From assembly GCA_020055645.1 (NCBI GenBank), contig CM034546.1, positions 63,550,001 to 63,614,000 of the forward strand: DNA of 64,000 nucleotides. The letters are read 5' to 3'. Positions 11,401 through 22,754 of the stretch are shown here, one piece after another. The notes beneath the pieces were generated by a model. It was not told the DNA's origin. It ran no database searches and saw only the letters and a program-made list of their open reading frames with translations. Position 1 is the stretch's first letter. Each line of letters opens with the position of its first letter. This DNA comes from Tomocerus qinae. Its lineage: Eukaryota > Arthropoda > Collembola > Entomobryomorpha > Tomoceridae. Made by a program: the position numbers and the translations under genes.

Positions 11401-11700
11401 TCACAACCACAAGGAAGAAAGACAGTTTTTGATAAAAATAAGCTTAGTTAGCGAATTACCGCCCATTATAAAATTAAATGAATGTGAGTTTGTGTGATCC
11501 ATATTTCTGAATAAAAGCCTCTTGTTCAACATGTATAATTTAGAGTCCCTATTACTTCTACTACAGTTACAGTATACCCTAGAAGATGGGGTGTCTGCTG
11601 GAAGATTGATAATTCCCTTCACCCTACTACTTATTATTTTATCCACATATTTTGAAGAAAGTAGTAAGCATTTTTAAAAGAGCATTTGAAGTGGACAGAT
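11401..11700 (-). mobile_element. LINE remnant (post-RT region)
   Basis: On the minus strand the reading SSKYVDKIISSRVKGIINLP continues into ADTPSSRVYCNCSRS and then LYMLNKRLLFRNM. The pattern (L)PADTPSxxxY...C followed by LxKRLLF matches the segment after the RT in LINE-C-like elements. It is short and decayed, and unlike the 11890-12710 copy its adjoining parts are missing. Confidence 0.4.
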
Positions 11701-11889
11701 TATGGTTGGAGCGTAAGCTAAAATAGATAGATAGTTTATTGTGCCTTAAAATTTAGGCTGCAGCCCAAAACACAGTATCCATTAAATACGTACGAATTAA
11801 TTTCATTATAACAAATATTAAGATTTGGTATACAATATGTTTATACGCTTACAGAAACAATTCACAACTTTTTCCAAGAAATTATATAA

Positions 11890-12710
11890 TACTCATTTAG
11901 TGTCCATGGTCTCAACAATAGTGCTTAAAATTGTATATGTATCTTCGTTACAATTCAAAATATGAGGTATATAGTACCTTCTTAAGGGTTCGAACACTTT
12001 ACATTTCACTTCAAAGTGATACAAATTATCAAAATTACTACCGGATTCACAATTACGAATTGTACTGATTACTTTAGGATCAAAAGAATATTTATTTGCG
12101 AAGGAGAATAAACGGAAAAAATAATTACCACTCATACTAATTTGGCTTATTATTCTAATTTTATCCGTAGAGGTATTCATATTTAAATATTTTTCACGTC
12201 CGGATTCGCATCTTATTTTAGAGTAGAAACTGCTGTAGCTGGAATCTGCGACCCTTTGGATATCATTCTCTCAACAGTCAGAATCTACAATTTCCAGTAT
12301 TGTAGTCATAGATTCAGTCATAATAGCTGAAGACTGAGCTTCCCACACACTCCCGAATCCAAATTTTTCATACTTTTCATATATAATTTTTGGCCATCTA
12401 TTACATTTCATTTCCGATATTTTCATCCAAAATAATAATATTCGTTTTACTAATGTAGACATGCAAGAAGTTCTGTTGCATTCTAACCTGACCAAGTATC
12501 CTGGGGTCCCATTAGGTAGCCTCAATAGGCGTTTCAGGAAGTAGACATATACCTTTTCGATCTCGTCCTGTTGAGAGAGTCCTCATATTTCACGGCCATA
12601 CATGACCGTAGGTAATACACAATAGTCTAGGAGATTTGTTTTCGACCGCCACTTCTTGAATTTTGCTTTCCCAATGATTTCAAATATTTTTGCCGTCTTC
12701 AAAATCGACT
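11890..12710 (-). mobile_element. LINE-C fragment: post-RT region to C-terminus
   Basis: Minus strand from 12710: KWRSKTNLLDYCVLPTVMYG, then KVYVYFLKRLLRLPNGTPGY, then LVRLECNRTS (12525-12271). After a frame break a C-terminal segment follows (12180-11893) with NLYHFEVKCKVFEPLRRYY. The corresponding part of the 31 kb copy reads TLYHFECNCIIYSSLRAHYW, a conserved YHFxxxC motif. The two copies define the same family. It is frameshifted and 5'-truncated, and its upstream edge meets the minisatellite at about 12711. Confidence 0.7.
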
Positions 12711-13345
12711 ATGCCTTAAGGATTTTCATTATGTATGCTTTTGATAGTCAATATTAATATATTTTCATTATGTATTGACTTTGATAGTCAATATTAATAT
12801 ATTTCATTATGTATGCTTTTGATAGTCAATATTTTCATTATGCATTGATTTTCATAGTCAATATTAATACATTCTGTTGATTTTCATAGTCAACATTAAT
12901 CAATTTTGAATTTCTTTCTGTTGATCTTCATAGTTAACATTAAACAATGTTGATTTTCTTTATGCTGATTTTCATAGTCAACATTAATCAATTTTGAATT
13001 TCTTTCTGTTGATCTTCATAGTTAACATTAAACAATGTTGATTTTCTTTCTGCTGATTTTCATAGTCAACATTAATCAATTTTAATTTTCGGTTGATATT
13101 CATAGTCAACATTAAACAATTTTGATTTCTTTCTGTTGATTTTCATAGTCAACATTAAAAAATTTTGATTTTCTTCTCGTTGATTTTCACAGTCAACATT
13201 AATCAATTTTGATTTTCTGTTGATTTTTATAGGCAACATTAAACAATTTTGATTTTCTTTCTGTTGATTTTCATAGTCAACATTAATCAATTTTGATTTT
13301 CTGTTGATTTTCATAGTCAACATTAACTAATTTTGATTTTTTGTT
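12711..13345. repeat. Minisatellite of about 40 bp built on GTTGATTTTCATAGTCAAC
   Basis: Roughly fifteen degenerate units of GTTGATTTTCATAGTCAAC plus ATTAATCAATTTTGATTTTC, with length variants caused by TTCTTTCT insertions. Each unit begins and ends with the GTTGA/TCAAC inverted pair. The first 150 bp are a more diverged form with AATATTAATATATTTTCATT. Minus-strand frames here are repeat artefacts. Confidence 0.85.
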
Positions 13346-14277
13346 AATTTTTCAAATAATATAGCTTCGTTTCCTCATAATATCAATGTTTGAATTTTTA
13401 ATGTCGTAGCTACATATATAAAGACTCAATTCTGAAATTTTGATCAAAATCCGTACGCTCGGTTTTGTGTTACGAGCGAGTACTTTTTGTCTACCATAAT
13501 ATGTACACGTTAACCTTTACTCAGGCGAGCTTCTGTTATGGCTTGCAATAGGTATTTGTTTATTTTAATAATTAATGTACTTTTAATTTCAATTTCTATT
13601 CATTTTGAAATTCAATATCAATCTATTTACAATTTCTTAGCAAATTCAACTTTCTCTTACTCATGTTGATGTACTCTTACTTTGTATCCATATTGATAGT
13701 CAATATTAATCTATTTTCAATTAGCACTTTTCGACTTCTTTCATTCTGCTACGTTATATGTACACTTTCACTGGTTTTTCAACGAAATATTCGAAGTGAA
13801 ATAGGTACAAATATTGAATTTGGAGAACGTGAAATTGCTCTGTCAATCTGTAGACACGAAAGAGGTGTGCGATCTTGCGTTGAGAAGAGATTTAAACAAA
13901 GTCTGTGTCCCATAATTTTAAACCGGCCATTCATTTTACTTTGCTTTCGGATGTATTACATTTTAATTCAAAGCGAAAGGTTTTACCCAATGACGGTAGT
14001 AAGTATATAGTTAAACGTATAGAAAAATTGCAAAATGACTAATGCACGGTGTGTAGAAGTTATTGAAGTTTTAGGTCTAAACTTGATGGTCAAAATAGAA
14101 ATGAGGCAGGTATTATTAACAAAAAATATATTTTCCAATTATCTAATTATCATCTAACTGCCATTCGAACTAAGCTAGATTCCTTTGTGTGAATTTATTC
14201 ACATTGTTGTTACCGCCAGGGTTTTTTGACGGGCTAGTCTTGTATTAATATCAAAGTATCAACACCAGCTATAATGC
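13346..14277. other. AT-rich non-coding
   Basis: Scattered relics of the preceding repeat (ATAGTCAATATTAATCTATT near 13697) are visible. A 115-codon + strand frame at 13663-14010 has no domain and partly overlaps those relics, so I do not call it. Confidence 0.5.
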
Positions 14278-14285
14278 GTTGCAGT

Positions 14286-14855
14286 CAGTGTACAAAATAC
14301 CATTTACCACCTACCAGTGGTAAGTGGTTTTTAATGGTATTTAACGTTAAATACCACTACCTAAAAAGTAGTGGTAAGTGGCATAAATAGTAAAAATAGT
14401 TTCATTTAAATTTCGTGTTTGAATTTTGAATAAAATTCGGTGCCAAAGTATGAAATAGCTTAACAGATGATCATTGTTGTCACAAATTGATAAGTGTTCA
14501 CCAATCAGAGTAGGATTCAACCAATGGGGGCGCTAACAACCCTTGCCAATTGAGAAATTAATTGCAATTAAATTAGCATCAATTTTAAATGGGCGATACC
14601 CAATACAATCTTTCTTTCTTCATTTTTTATAACTTTTGGTGTACAATTAAATAAATATGATTAATTTAATTGATTAAGGGGCTAATTAGAAATATTTCAT
14701 AGAAAATAAAGTTTTAAAACTAATATTTTAGGAATTCTAGTGTATCTGTACTCAGCTGTATAATCAAGCGCTAAAATTTACCATTTTTACCATTAAATGC
14801 ATTTTTACCACTGTGATGGTAAAAAAGGCTAAAAAGTGGTAAATTTTGTACACTG
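14286..14855. mobile_element. 570-bp hAT-type MITE with 8-bp target duplication
   Basis: The ends are CAGTGTACAAAATACC and the reverse complement of CAGTGTACAAAATTTACC. The 8-bp GTTGCAGT flanks both sides exactly (14278-14285 and 14856-14863). A CAG start with an 8-bp duplication is diagnostic of the hAT superfamily. ACCACT/AGTGGT motifs are repeated and palindromic near both ends. No transposase is present. Confidence 0.9.
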
Positions 14856-15233
14856 GTTGCAGTTGTGGTCTGGTAAAGTTAACATAATAATATACAAGAC
14901 GGTGGAGTGGAGGTGCGAGAGCTAGGAGTGGGTCAACGATGCCGGAGTTCTTACTCCGGCCTCCAGCTCCGGGGTTTGGAAAGACTCCAAACTCATTGAC
15001 CCTGTGCGGCTTTATGAGAGATTAGCGAACTTCTTGAGGAATTTCATTCTGAAATCGGCTTTATTAAGGGGGCTCACCCCTCCGTCGAAGTATCTAGCGG
15101 AATTTGGCAAGAACTCGATGTATTTACATTGAGTTGAGTACAAAAACATTCAAATACTTTTTAGGAAATCAAAGAAAACTCAAAAGCGCTTCTGTTTTTA
15201 ATCTTGATTTTTTTACCCAATATTCGTACAGGG

Positions 15234-15400
15234 CCCTGGAGGGTCACAAGTTTTCGTTTTGTTCAAAAAGTCTTTTAGTTATTTTAAAAAAATTATAAAT
15301 CTATCCCTTCAAAAAAATAAAAAACTTTTTGGTAGAATGGCTACTGTGACCTTTGTAGGTCAAAATCATAACATGTCTGAAACTTGGGACCCTCCAGGGT
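15234..15400. repeat. Small inverted-repeat element
   Basis: CCCTGGAGGGTCACAAGTTT at the left faces a reverse-complement copy (CCCTGGAGGGTCCCAAGTTT) at the right, around AT-rich sequence. No target duplication was recognised. The ORF overlapping it (15104-15298) lacks any domain. Confidence 0.45.
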
Positions 15401-16335
15401 CTTCAGTCTAAATTTTGAGACTAACTATGCCCAGATTGATTGAAAATTAGGTGACTTATCCATGATTTGCTTGAGTAGAAAAACACATGGAAAACCTACC
15501 ACTACCGCGCCCTCTTAATTTACAGATACAACACCTGGAAAATAATGCGGCAAGTCTGTAAAGACGGCCTCCTTAATCGTGGTTCCATATAGTAATTCAG
15601 TATTGTTAGTTTTGGTCAAATTTCAGTAATATTGAAGACCAGGGTCCAACACGCTTAACTTAAAAAACCCTGGGTTTAATGGGTTTTATATAACACAATA
15701 ATGTGCACTAAAGCTCCATGTAGATAAACAAAACATACTGATTTACTCATATTTCTATTCAAAAATATAAACAAATATACAATCAGGTGGAAGCAAATTT
15801 GTAGCTTATACACTTTTACGTGTAGTAAGTGTATCGTATAGAGATGACTATAGGTATTTATTAGTTTTATGCAAATTTTAATCACTGTGAATATTATACT
15901 GTGTTGTACACATAATTATGCTCTATTTTAATTAAATTCTTACATTTTCAGTTCATTTCTGTACTGTTTCACATTTAAAGCTTCAAATTAATGACGGAAT
16001 TTCATAAAGTCAATTTAATCAGTAAAATATTATAACGCATAGTATTCACTAATTGTTATGAAACAGTAATAATAGTACATGTGTTAAAAAAACAATACGT
16101 GTTTACTGTGTTAAAACTATGTTAAAAATAAAATCTTGTTGTGTTTTAATTTTTGTTTTTATATGCGTAAATGATAGCAGCTGCAAGCTGCAATATTAGT
16201 ATCTTCACTGAAGATACTATATCCATGTCAAGTAGCCACTACAGCGTTTTCATCAAATTGTAGTTTAGTTTTTAAAGAAAATCAAGGTAACGAACATTTT
16301 CATTTTTACGAATACCAGGAATTACCATACACCTG
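15401..16335. other. AT-rich non-coding
   Basis: Only a short hairpin, AGTATCTTCACTGAAGATACT near 16198, stands out. No gene seen. Confidence 0.45.
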
Positions 16336-16339
16336 GCAA

Positions 16340-16590
16340 GTACCCCAGGGCCGCGCCGCCCTGGCGGGCGGCTCTAGGGGACATCTCTATGTAGATGTCC
16401 CCCAGAGCCGCCCGCCCGTCAGATTTGGGGATCTGGTCCGGCGGGCGGGCGGCTCTAGGGGGCTCTACAGCCGGCAGGGCGGCGCTAGGGGACTTCTCTA
16501 TCTAGATGTCCCCTAGAGCCGTCCCGCCCGAGCGGGCGGCTGTGGGGGACATCTCTATCTAAATGTCCCCCATAGCCGCCCGCCCGCCGT
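16340..16590. repeat. GC-rich cluster of three long hairpins
   Basis: Three successive inverted repeats of about 50-60 bp lie at about 16363-16417, 16474-16530 and 16531-16586. Each reads GCGGGCGGCT, then GGGGACATCTCTAT as the turn, then ATGTCCCC and AGCCGCCCGC. The stems are almost perfect, and the loop is conserved as TCTCTAT(C/G)T. The surrounding DNA is AT-rich, so this is a sharp compositional island. It has no coding frame. Confidence 0.8.
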
Positions 16591-16909
16591 TGATATCAAT
16601 CCCCGAGATACAGTGATTGTTGACCTCTGTTCCAAGTTTCATCCAAATCGTTCGGGTAGTTCGGAGTTATTTCATATTCCGATTTTTCGGTGTTATTTCA
16701 AACAGGCTTTGAAATGCTGAAAAATGAATTATTTTGATCAAATATGTTAGTAATATAAAGTGCACAGAAAAACAGAACTAAAAAATTTCTCTATTTGCAG
16801 TTTTCCACCGATCATTATGAAAGTTTTGGAGTAGCTGATAGCCACCCTCACTAAGGGTTTTTGGGGTTTTATTTCTCAAAATTCAAATTGTTTGCCATGG
16901 ATTTTTAAA

Positions 16910-17195
16910 ATAAGGGGTAATTGGAAATAACGGGGTTATTGAAATAAACAGGGTTATTGAAATAAATGGGGTTATTGAAATAAATGGAGTTATGGAAATA
17001 AATAGGAGCTATTTATTGAAATAAACAGGGTTATTTAAATAAACAGGGTTATTGAAATAAACAGGGTTATTAAAATAAACAGGGTTATTGAAATAAATGG
17101 GATCAATGGAATAAACAGGGTTATTGAAATAAATGGGACCAATGGAATAAACAGGGTTATTGAAATAAATGGGATCAATGGAATAAACAGGGTTA
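16910..17195. repeat. Tandem GAAATAAACAGGGTTATT repeat, left side
   Basis: Units of 18 bp (GAAATAAACAGGGTTATT or AAATGGGGTTATT variants) and a longer 36-bp form adding GGATCAATGG. The same array resumes at 18494, showing it was split by the TTAA element between. Confidence 0.8.
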
Positions 17196-17240
17196 TTAAC
17201 ACTTCCACATCCAAGCCTAAAAACTTCCGCGGACTACCAA

Positions 17241-18471
17241 GTGTGGTACAATTGTACCACGCAGCAATATCCAAGCATGGTACAATTTTACCGCACAAGG
17301 TTTCGTGTTTTCATACTGGTCGCCAAACCAATGCTTAAGGCCCTACTCTTGCTAACATGGCAATATCCAAGTGTGGTACAATTGTACCACATAGCAAAAC
17401 CCAATGTGGTACAATTGTGCCACACCGGAAAACATACAAACGTTCAGTGTATAGTCGACGATAACAATTAATTTCGGTTTCCGTCGGTTAATTGTCGACA
17501 ATAACAAATTACATTCTAGCGGGCTATCATCGATGATTACAATTTAATATGCAGTCTGCCGGCTTGTAGTCGATGATTACTATTTAATATGCATTCGGTT
17601 GGCTTATAGTCGATGCTTACAGATTATTTTGCATTATTTCGGCTAATAGTCGATGATTATGATGTAATATATATTCTGTCGGCGTATAGTCGATGCTTAC
17701 AGAATAATTTAGATTCCGTCTACTTATATTTGGTGACTACAATTTAATGCGCATTCCGTCGGCTTATAGTCGATGGTTACATATTACTATACATTCTGGC
17801 TGATGTTTGTCGATGATTGCAATGTAATATACGTTCTGTCGGCTTATAGTCGTTGCTCACAGATAAATTTGCATTCTGTCGGCTAATAGTCGATGCTTAG
17901 AGATTATTTTACATTCCATCCGCTTATAGTCGATGCTTACAGATTAATTTGCATTCTGTCGGCTAATAGTCGATGCTTAGAGATTATTTTACATTCCGTC
18001 GGCTTATAGTCGATGCTTACAGATTAATTTGTATTCCGTCGACTAATAGTCGATGGTATAAATTAATTTGAATCCTGTCGTCTTATAGTCGATGATTAAT
18101 ATTTAATTTGAATATTGTCGGCCTATAGTCGACTGTAGAAAATTAATTTTCTTACTATCAATGTATTAATTGTATTTATTTATTAAATATTTACCATTTA
18201 TTCTAGCCTACATGGTAGTATCCAAGTGTGGTACAATTGTACCACCCCAGATAAGAAACCTTCTTTGTGGTACATTTGTACAACATTGGATACTGCCATG
18301 TTAGCAATGACTTCGCCTTAGTTTTTCGCTCATAAAATCTTCAAATTTACCTCAAAATATATTCAAAAATTGTAAAACAATATTCCTGACAGGTACCTGA
18401 AAGTTGGATGTAATTCGGTTAAACGGAACGGAGATAAGGACAAATAAAGGCGTTGTGGTACAATTGTACCA
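17241..18471. repeat. Dispersed palindromes GTGGTACAATTGTACCAC
   Basis: The perfect 18-bp palindrome occurs near 17241, 17372, 18228 and 18454, with near-perfect copies near 17278, 17405 and 18256. Several are preceded by ATCCAAGT. All lie in the subterminal parts of the TTAA element, on either side of its minisatellite, as transposase-binding repeats often do. That role is inference. Confidence 0.75.
17440..18140. repeat. 60-bp minisatellite with GTCGGCTTATAGTCGATG core
   Basis: About twelve units of roughly 60 bp, each with ATTCTGTCGGCTTATAGTCG, then ATGCTTACAGATTAATTT. They are diverged and start beside GTCGACGATAACAATTAATT near 17454. The array lies wholly inside the TTAA element and is non-coding. 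Confidence 0.85.
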
Positions 18472-18493
18472 CACTTGGATGTGGAAGTGTTAA

Positions 18494-18690
18494 AATAAAT
18501 GGGATCAATGGAATAAACAGGGTTATTGAAATAAATGGGATCAATGGAATAAACAGGGTTATTGAAATAAATGGGATCAATGGAATAAACAGGGTTATTG
18601 AAATAAATGGTGTAAATGAAATAACCATACATGGCTTTTGAAATAAATGGGGTTATTGAAATACATGGGGTTATTGAAATAAATAGGGTT
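18494..18690. repeat. Tandem GAAATAAACAGGGTTATT repeat, right side
   Basis: Continuation of the array at 16910-17195, with the same GGATCAATGGAATAAACAGG units, then a transition through GGGGTTATTGAAATA variants into the 18-bp satellite that follows. Confidence 0.8.
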
Positions 18691-20290
18691 ATTGAAAATA
18701 ACATGGTTATTGAAAATAACATGGTTATTGAAAATAACATGGTTATTGAAAATAACATGGTTATTGAAAATAACATGGTTATTGAAAATAACATGGTTAT
18801 TGAAAATAACATGGTTATTGAAAATAACATGGTTATTGAAAATAACATGGTTATTGAAAATAACATGGTTATTGAAAATAACATGGTTATTGAAAATAAC
18901 ATGGTTATTGAAAATAACATGGTTATTGAAAATAACATGGTTATTGAAAATAACATGGTTATTGAAAAATAACATGGTTATTGAAAATAACATGGTTATT
19001 GAAAATAACATGGTTATTGAAAATAACATGGTTATTGAAAATAACATGGTTATTGAAAATAACATGGTTATTGAAAATAACATGGTTATTGAAAATAACA
19101 TGGTTATTGAAAATAACATGGTTATTGAAAATAACATGGTTATTGAAAATAACATGGTTATTGAAAATAACATGGTTATTGAAAATAACATGGTTATTGA
19201 AAATAACATGGTTATTGAAAATAACATGGTTATTGAAAATAACATGGTTATTGAAAATAACATGGTTATTGAAAATAACATGGTTATTGAAAATAACATG
19301 GTTATTGAAAATAACATGGTTATTGAAAATAACATGGTTATTGAAAATAACATGGTTATTGAAAATAACATGGTTATTGAAAATAACATGGTTATTGAAA
19401 ATAACATGGTTATTGAAAATAACATGGTTATTGAAAATAACATGGTTATTGAAAATAACATGGTTATTGAAAATAACATGGTTATTGAAAATAACATGGT
19501 TATTGAAAATAACATGGTTATTGAAAATAACATGGTTATTGAAAATAACATGGTTATTGAAAATAACATGGTTATTGAAAATAACATGGTTATTGAAAAT
19601 AACATGGTTATTGAAAATAACATGGTTATTGAAAATAACATGGTTATTGAAAATAACATGGTTATTGAAAATAACATAGTATTGAAAATAACATGGTTAT
19701 TGAAAATAACATGGTTATTGAAAATAACATGGTTATTGAAAATAACATGGTTATTGAAAATAACATGGTTATTGAAAATAACATGGTTATTGAAAATAAC
19801 ATGGTTATTGAAAATAACATGGTTATTGAAAATAACATGGTTATTGAAAATAACATGGTTATTGAAAATAACATGGTTATTGAAAATAACATGGTTATTG
19901 AAAATAACATGGTTATTGAAAATAACATGGTTATTGAAAATAACATGGTTATTGAAAATAACATGGTTATTGAAAATAACATGGTTGAAAATAACATGGT
20001 TATTGAAAATAACATGGTTATTGAAAATAACATGGTTATTGAAAATAACATGGTTATTGAAAATAACATGGTTATTGAAAATAACATGGTTATTGAAAAT
20101 AACATGGTTGAAAATAACATGGTTATTGAAAATAACATGGTTATTGAAAATAACATGGTTGAAAATAACATGGTTTTTGAAAATAACATGGTTATTGAAA
20201 ATAACATGGTTGAAAATAACATGGTTTTTGAAAATAACATGGGTTTTGAAAATAAAATGGTTTTTGAAAATAACATGGTTATTGAAAATA
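18691..20290. repeat. 18-bp satellite AATAACATGGTTATTGAA, about 88 units
   Basis: About 1.6 kb of near-identical 18-bp units. Rare variants are a one-base insertion at about 18967, a broken unit at about 19677, and four or five units lacking ATT near the 3' end, where decay increases. Because 18 is a multiple of three and the unit lacks stops in several frames, long open frames run on both strands (up to 588 codons). These are repeat artefacts, not genes. Each unit is a near-palindrome (AATAAC-ATG-GTTATT). Confidence 0.95.
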
Positions 20291-20294
20291 CCTT

Positions 20295-20400
20295 TTTGCA
20301 GGGTTTCCAGGTGACCAGGATTTGAACCAGTGGCCTGTGCCCCTTCTCCAAAGCAGCTCATTGCGCATCGTTTGATGCTACGATTAATCCACTCCGTACT
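20295..20400 (-). repeat. tRNA-like or SINE-like segment
   Basis: On the minus strand the phrase GGTTCAAATCCTGGTCACC near 20310-20330 closely fits a tRNA B box with its T-stem. A plausible A-box-like region lies about 40 bp upstream, but no full cloverleaf is obvious. It borders the end of the 18-bp satellite. Confidence 0.35.
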
Positions 20401-20659
20401 ACGTCTCTCCTTAACCAGGTTAGTAATCGCCTATTACATTTATTATTATTGCATTCAGGTTTCCTAAATTAAATCTACCTTCCATGCAGTTGCTATTGAA
20501 GTATTGCCAAATAATTGTGTGTACTAAATCTTATCTTTTTTGCTCAGTAATCGACATTAAGTAAATTAACAGTTAGTTTTACAATCTCCCATATCAAATC
20601 TCTGACAATTGGACATTAGACTAATTTTGTTATATTATATTATTTTATTAAACGCATGC

Positions 20660-20670
20660 TATATAAATAA
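20660..20670 (+). promoter_or_regulatory. Candidate TATA box of the AIG1-like gene
   Basis: TATATAAATAA lies 66-76 bp upstream of the ATG at 20736, a spacing that would leave a 5' UTR of about 40 bases. AT-rich surroundings make chance occurrence possible. Confidence 0.4.
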
Positions 20671-20735
20671 ACGTTGCAGGTAATTACATTAAATTGTAAA
20701 AAGAAGAAAGGTATCGACTCTATTTATACTGAAAA

Positions 20736-21053
20736 ATGGAAAGCATTAGTAAAGATGTTACTTCGCTTGAAATGGACATTACTCGGTTAGAAAGAAGCCT
20801 GACTCCATATCACACAAATAATGTAATGCCAAAGGCTGAGTGGCAACCAATTGAAGAAGAATTGTCCAAAATCAAAGAAGAAAGCAAAGTAATTTTTAAA
20901 AACGGAAGAAAACAGGCAAAAGATCAAGAGGAAGTGAATTTATTACAGGACAGAGAAAAAGCCTTGCAAGACAAAATTTCCGGTATAGCAGTCACGACAA
21001 AGGAAATAGCGGCAAAGTTACCTACTAATATTGGCAGCAAACAATGTGTTCAG
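20736..21053 (+). CDS. AIG1/GIMAP-like GTPase, exon 1 (coiled-coil N-terminus)
   Basis: The first ATG (AAAAATGG context) opens a 106-codon exon, MESISKDVTSLEMDITRLE onward. It is rich in charged residues and heptad-like leucines and isoleucines (LERSL, EEELSKIKEE, LLQDREKALQDKI), suggesting a coiled coil. The exon ends ...TGT GTT CAG followed by GTATGT, a good splice donor, in phase 0. The open frame continues 69 bases into the intron, where the residues turn hydrophobic and AT-driven, as expected of intron. The acceptor at 23601-23602 joins it in frame to the GTPase exon, for a predicted protein of about 729 residues. The exon link is inferred from splice sites and phase. This exon has no hallmark domain of its own. 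Confidence 0.7.
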
Positions 21054-22329
21054 GTATGTTTATACTCCATAATGTTTAAATATATTATTGTAATAATTTT
21101 CATAGAAACTTTAATTATTTAAATAATAAATTATTTTCAACTACTAGCTACAAGACTTTTTCAAAGCTTGAATTTGGTATTTAATAATAGTTTAGGCTTA
21201 CCCAAATGACTTCCCAAATACAGGAATTGGCAGGGTTAAATCTGTATATGACCAGAAATCACATGAACACGGTATAGGCTCTCTTAATCTTAATCAGGGG
21301 TCAAAAAATAGTAACAAAATAAGTTCAAGTTCAGACTCATTATAAAAATCCCCATTACGCCCAAAATTCTCTTTTAATTATTACAAACTTTTGTTCCCGG
21401 TGTTAGGTGTCTTTTGACAATCCATTTATAACCGGATTGATAGTTAACCTCATAAAACTCATTAAAATGTTTTATAAAGGCAATCCTACTTTTCCATGAC
21501 CACCATTTAGGCTGAATTGCCGAGTAATAAGTTTAAAGGGATATCTGAAAAAGAAACAATACTTAGCTTTTTTCAAGGAGGATTTTAGGGTTATGACCAA
21601 AGAGCTGGAGTGTGTTTATTTAAAGCTTTAACAAGTGTATTTAAAGCTTTAACAATTTACTAAAAAAATTAGAAAAACTGTAATTATTGCCAAAAGCATT
21701 ACCACAAAAAAAGGTTTTTTCTTATAATTTTGTAAAAATGCCTTTCGTCCGCCGAAATGGGGTCCGATCCAAGAAATTGTACGTGGTGGGATGCATTTAT
21801 AGAAATTTTATTTTAATGTCATAAAATAGAGAAAAACTTTCCTTTAGTTTAAAAAGAATTTGAATTTTTGAACTACTTTTACAATTTTTAATTGAATAGG
21901 ATAGAGCAAGAAGTACACTTTTCAAAAACAATCAAAATTTTATTTGGAAATTTATAAAGCGGCTGAAATATTTTCGAAGTAAGTACCCGACAGTCGTAAC
22001 CTATGTTACCCTATGAACTGATAACATTTCCTTATACTGACCATAAACGAGATCAGGGAGTGACTTCTGTCGCAAACAATTTAGCATTCCATTTTAGCCA
22101 GCTTGTGACCAAATTGGCCAAAAATCATGGTTTTTATACGCCAAATCAAGGAAGATTTGCTCAGTTCGCACAGCCCAATTTTTGACAATTTTAGCCAATT
22201 CAGAAGTATTAGCGATTGGCTGACAATGGCTTAAAAGCCATTTTGGCTGACCAGCTGGATGGTCTCCGACTGAATACCATTCCCAAATCAAAGTAGGGTC
22301 CGAAGTGGTTGAATTTAGGCAGCGGGGTT

Positions 22330-22595
22330 TCTTCTCCTCCGTTTCCTCCAAGATGCCACATAACCTATTATTCTAACAGATTACCTCCCGTAACTATTTT
22401 ACCCCCTTTTCTAACCTAACATAATAAAAAGATAAACATAGCTAACAAATAACATGTTTATTTTTTGATTAGGTTAGGTTACAACGAAGGCAAAAATAGT
22501 GACAGGAGGCAATGGATTTTAGATTATTTTATTAAGTTTGGAGGAAACGGATAATAGGTTTTGTGGCACTTATAGGAGGAAACGGGATTGGAGGA
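22330..22595. repeat. Palindromic MITE-like element in the intron
   Basis: CTCCGTTTCCTCC, then ATGCCACATAACCTATTAT at the left, is mirrored by ATAATAGGTTTTGTGGCA then GGAGGAAACGG at the right. The inner arms also pair (ATTACCTCCCGTAACTATTT against AAATAGTGACAGGAGGCAAT). No clear target duplication was found. Confidence 0.55.
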
Positions 22596-22754
22596 AACGA
22601 TATCCTGTGGCCTAAATTCAACCTTCAAATTTTCCAACGATCAAAATTTACGCCTCCCACTGAACTTACCAAATGAAACCACTACCCACTAACAACACAC
22701 AATGGCAAGAGCGTAGGGGTATAAAAAGTTTAATTAAAGTTTCTTGGCACATTG

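Larger units (their letters stand above)
17200..18489. mobile_element. 1,290-bp TTAA-flanked inverted-repeat element
   Basis: The left end CACTTCCACATCCAAG and right end CTTGGATGTGGAAGTG are perfect reverse complements. TTAA abuts both (17196-17199 and 18490-18493), and joining the flanks gives GTTATTAAAATAAA, a variant unit present in the host array at about 17066. A TTAA duplication is characteristic of the piggyBac superfamily. No transposase is encoded. The interior carries several copies of the palindrome GTGGTACAATTGTACCAC and a 60-bp minisatellite. Confidence 0.8.

Noticed and set aside
13663-14010. 115-codon + strand frame
   Set aside because: Its hydrophobic AT-driven composition, overlap with decayed minisatellite and lack of domain do not support a gene.
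18363-20361. Very long open frames on both strands (up to 588 codons)
   Set aside because: They are translations of an 18-bp repeat whose length is a multiple of three; the peptides are pure six-residue repeats with no start context or domain.
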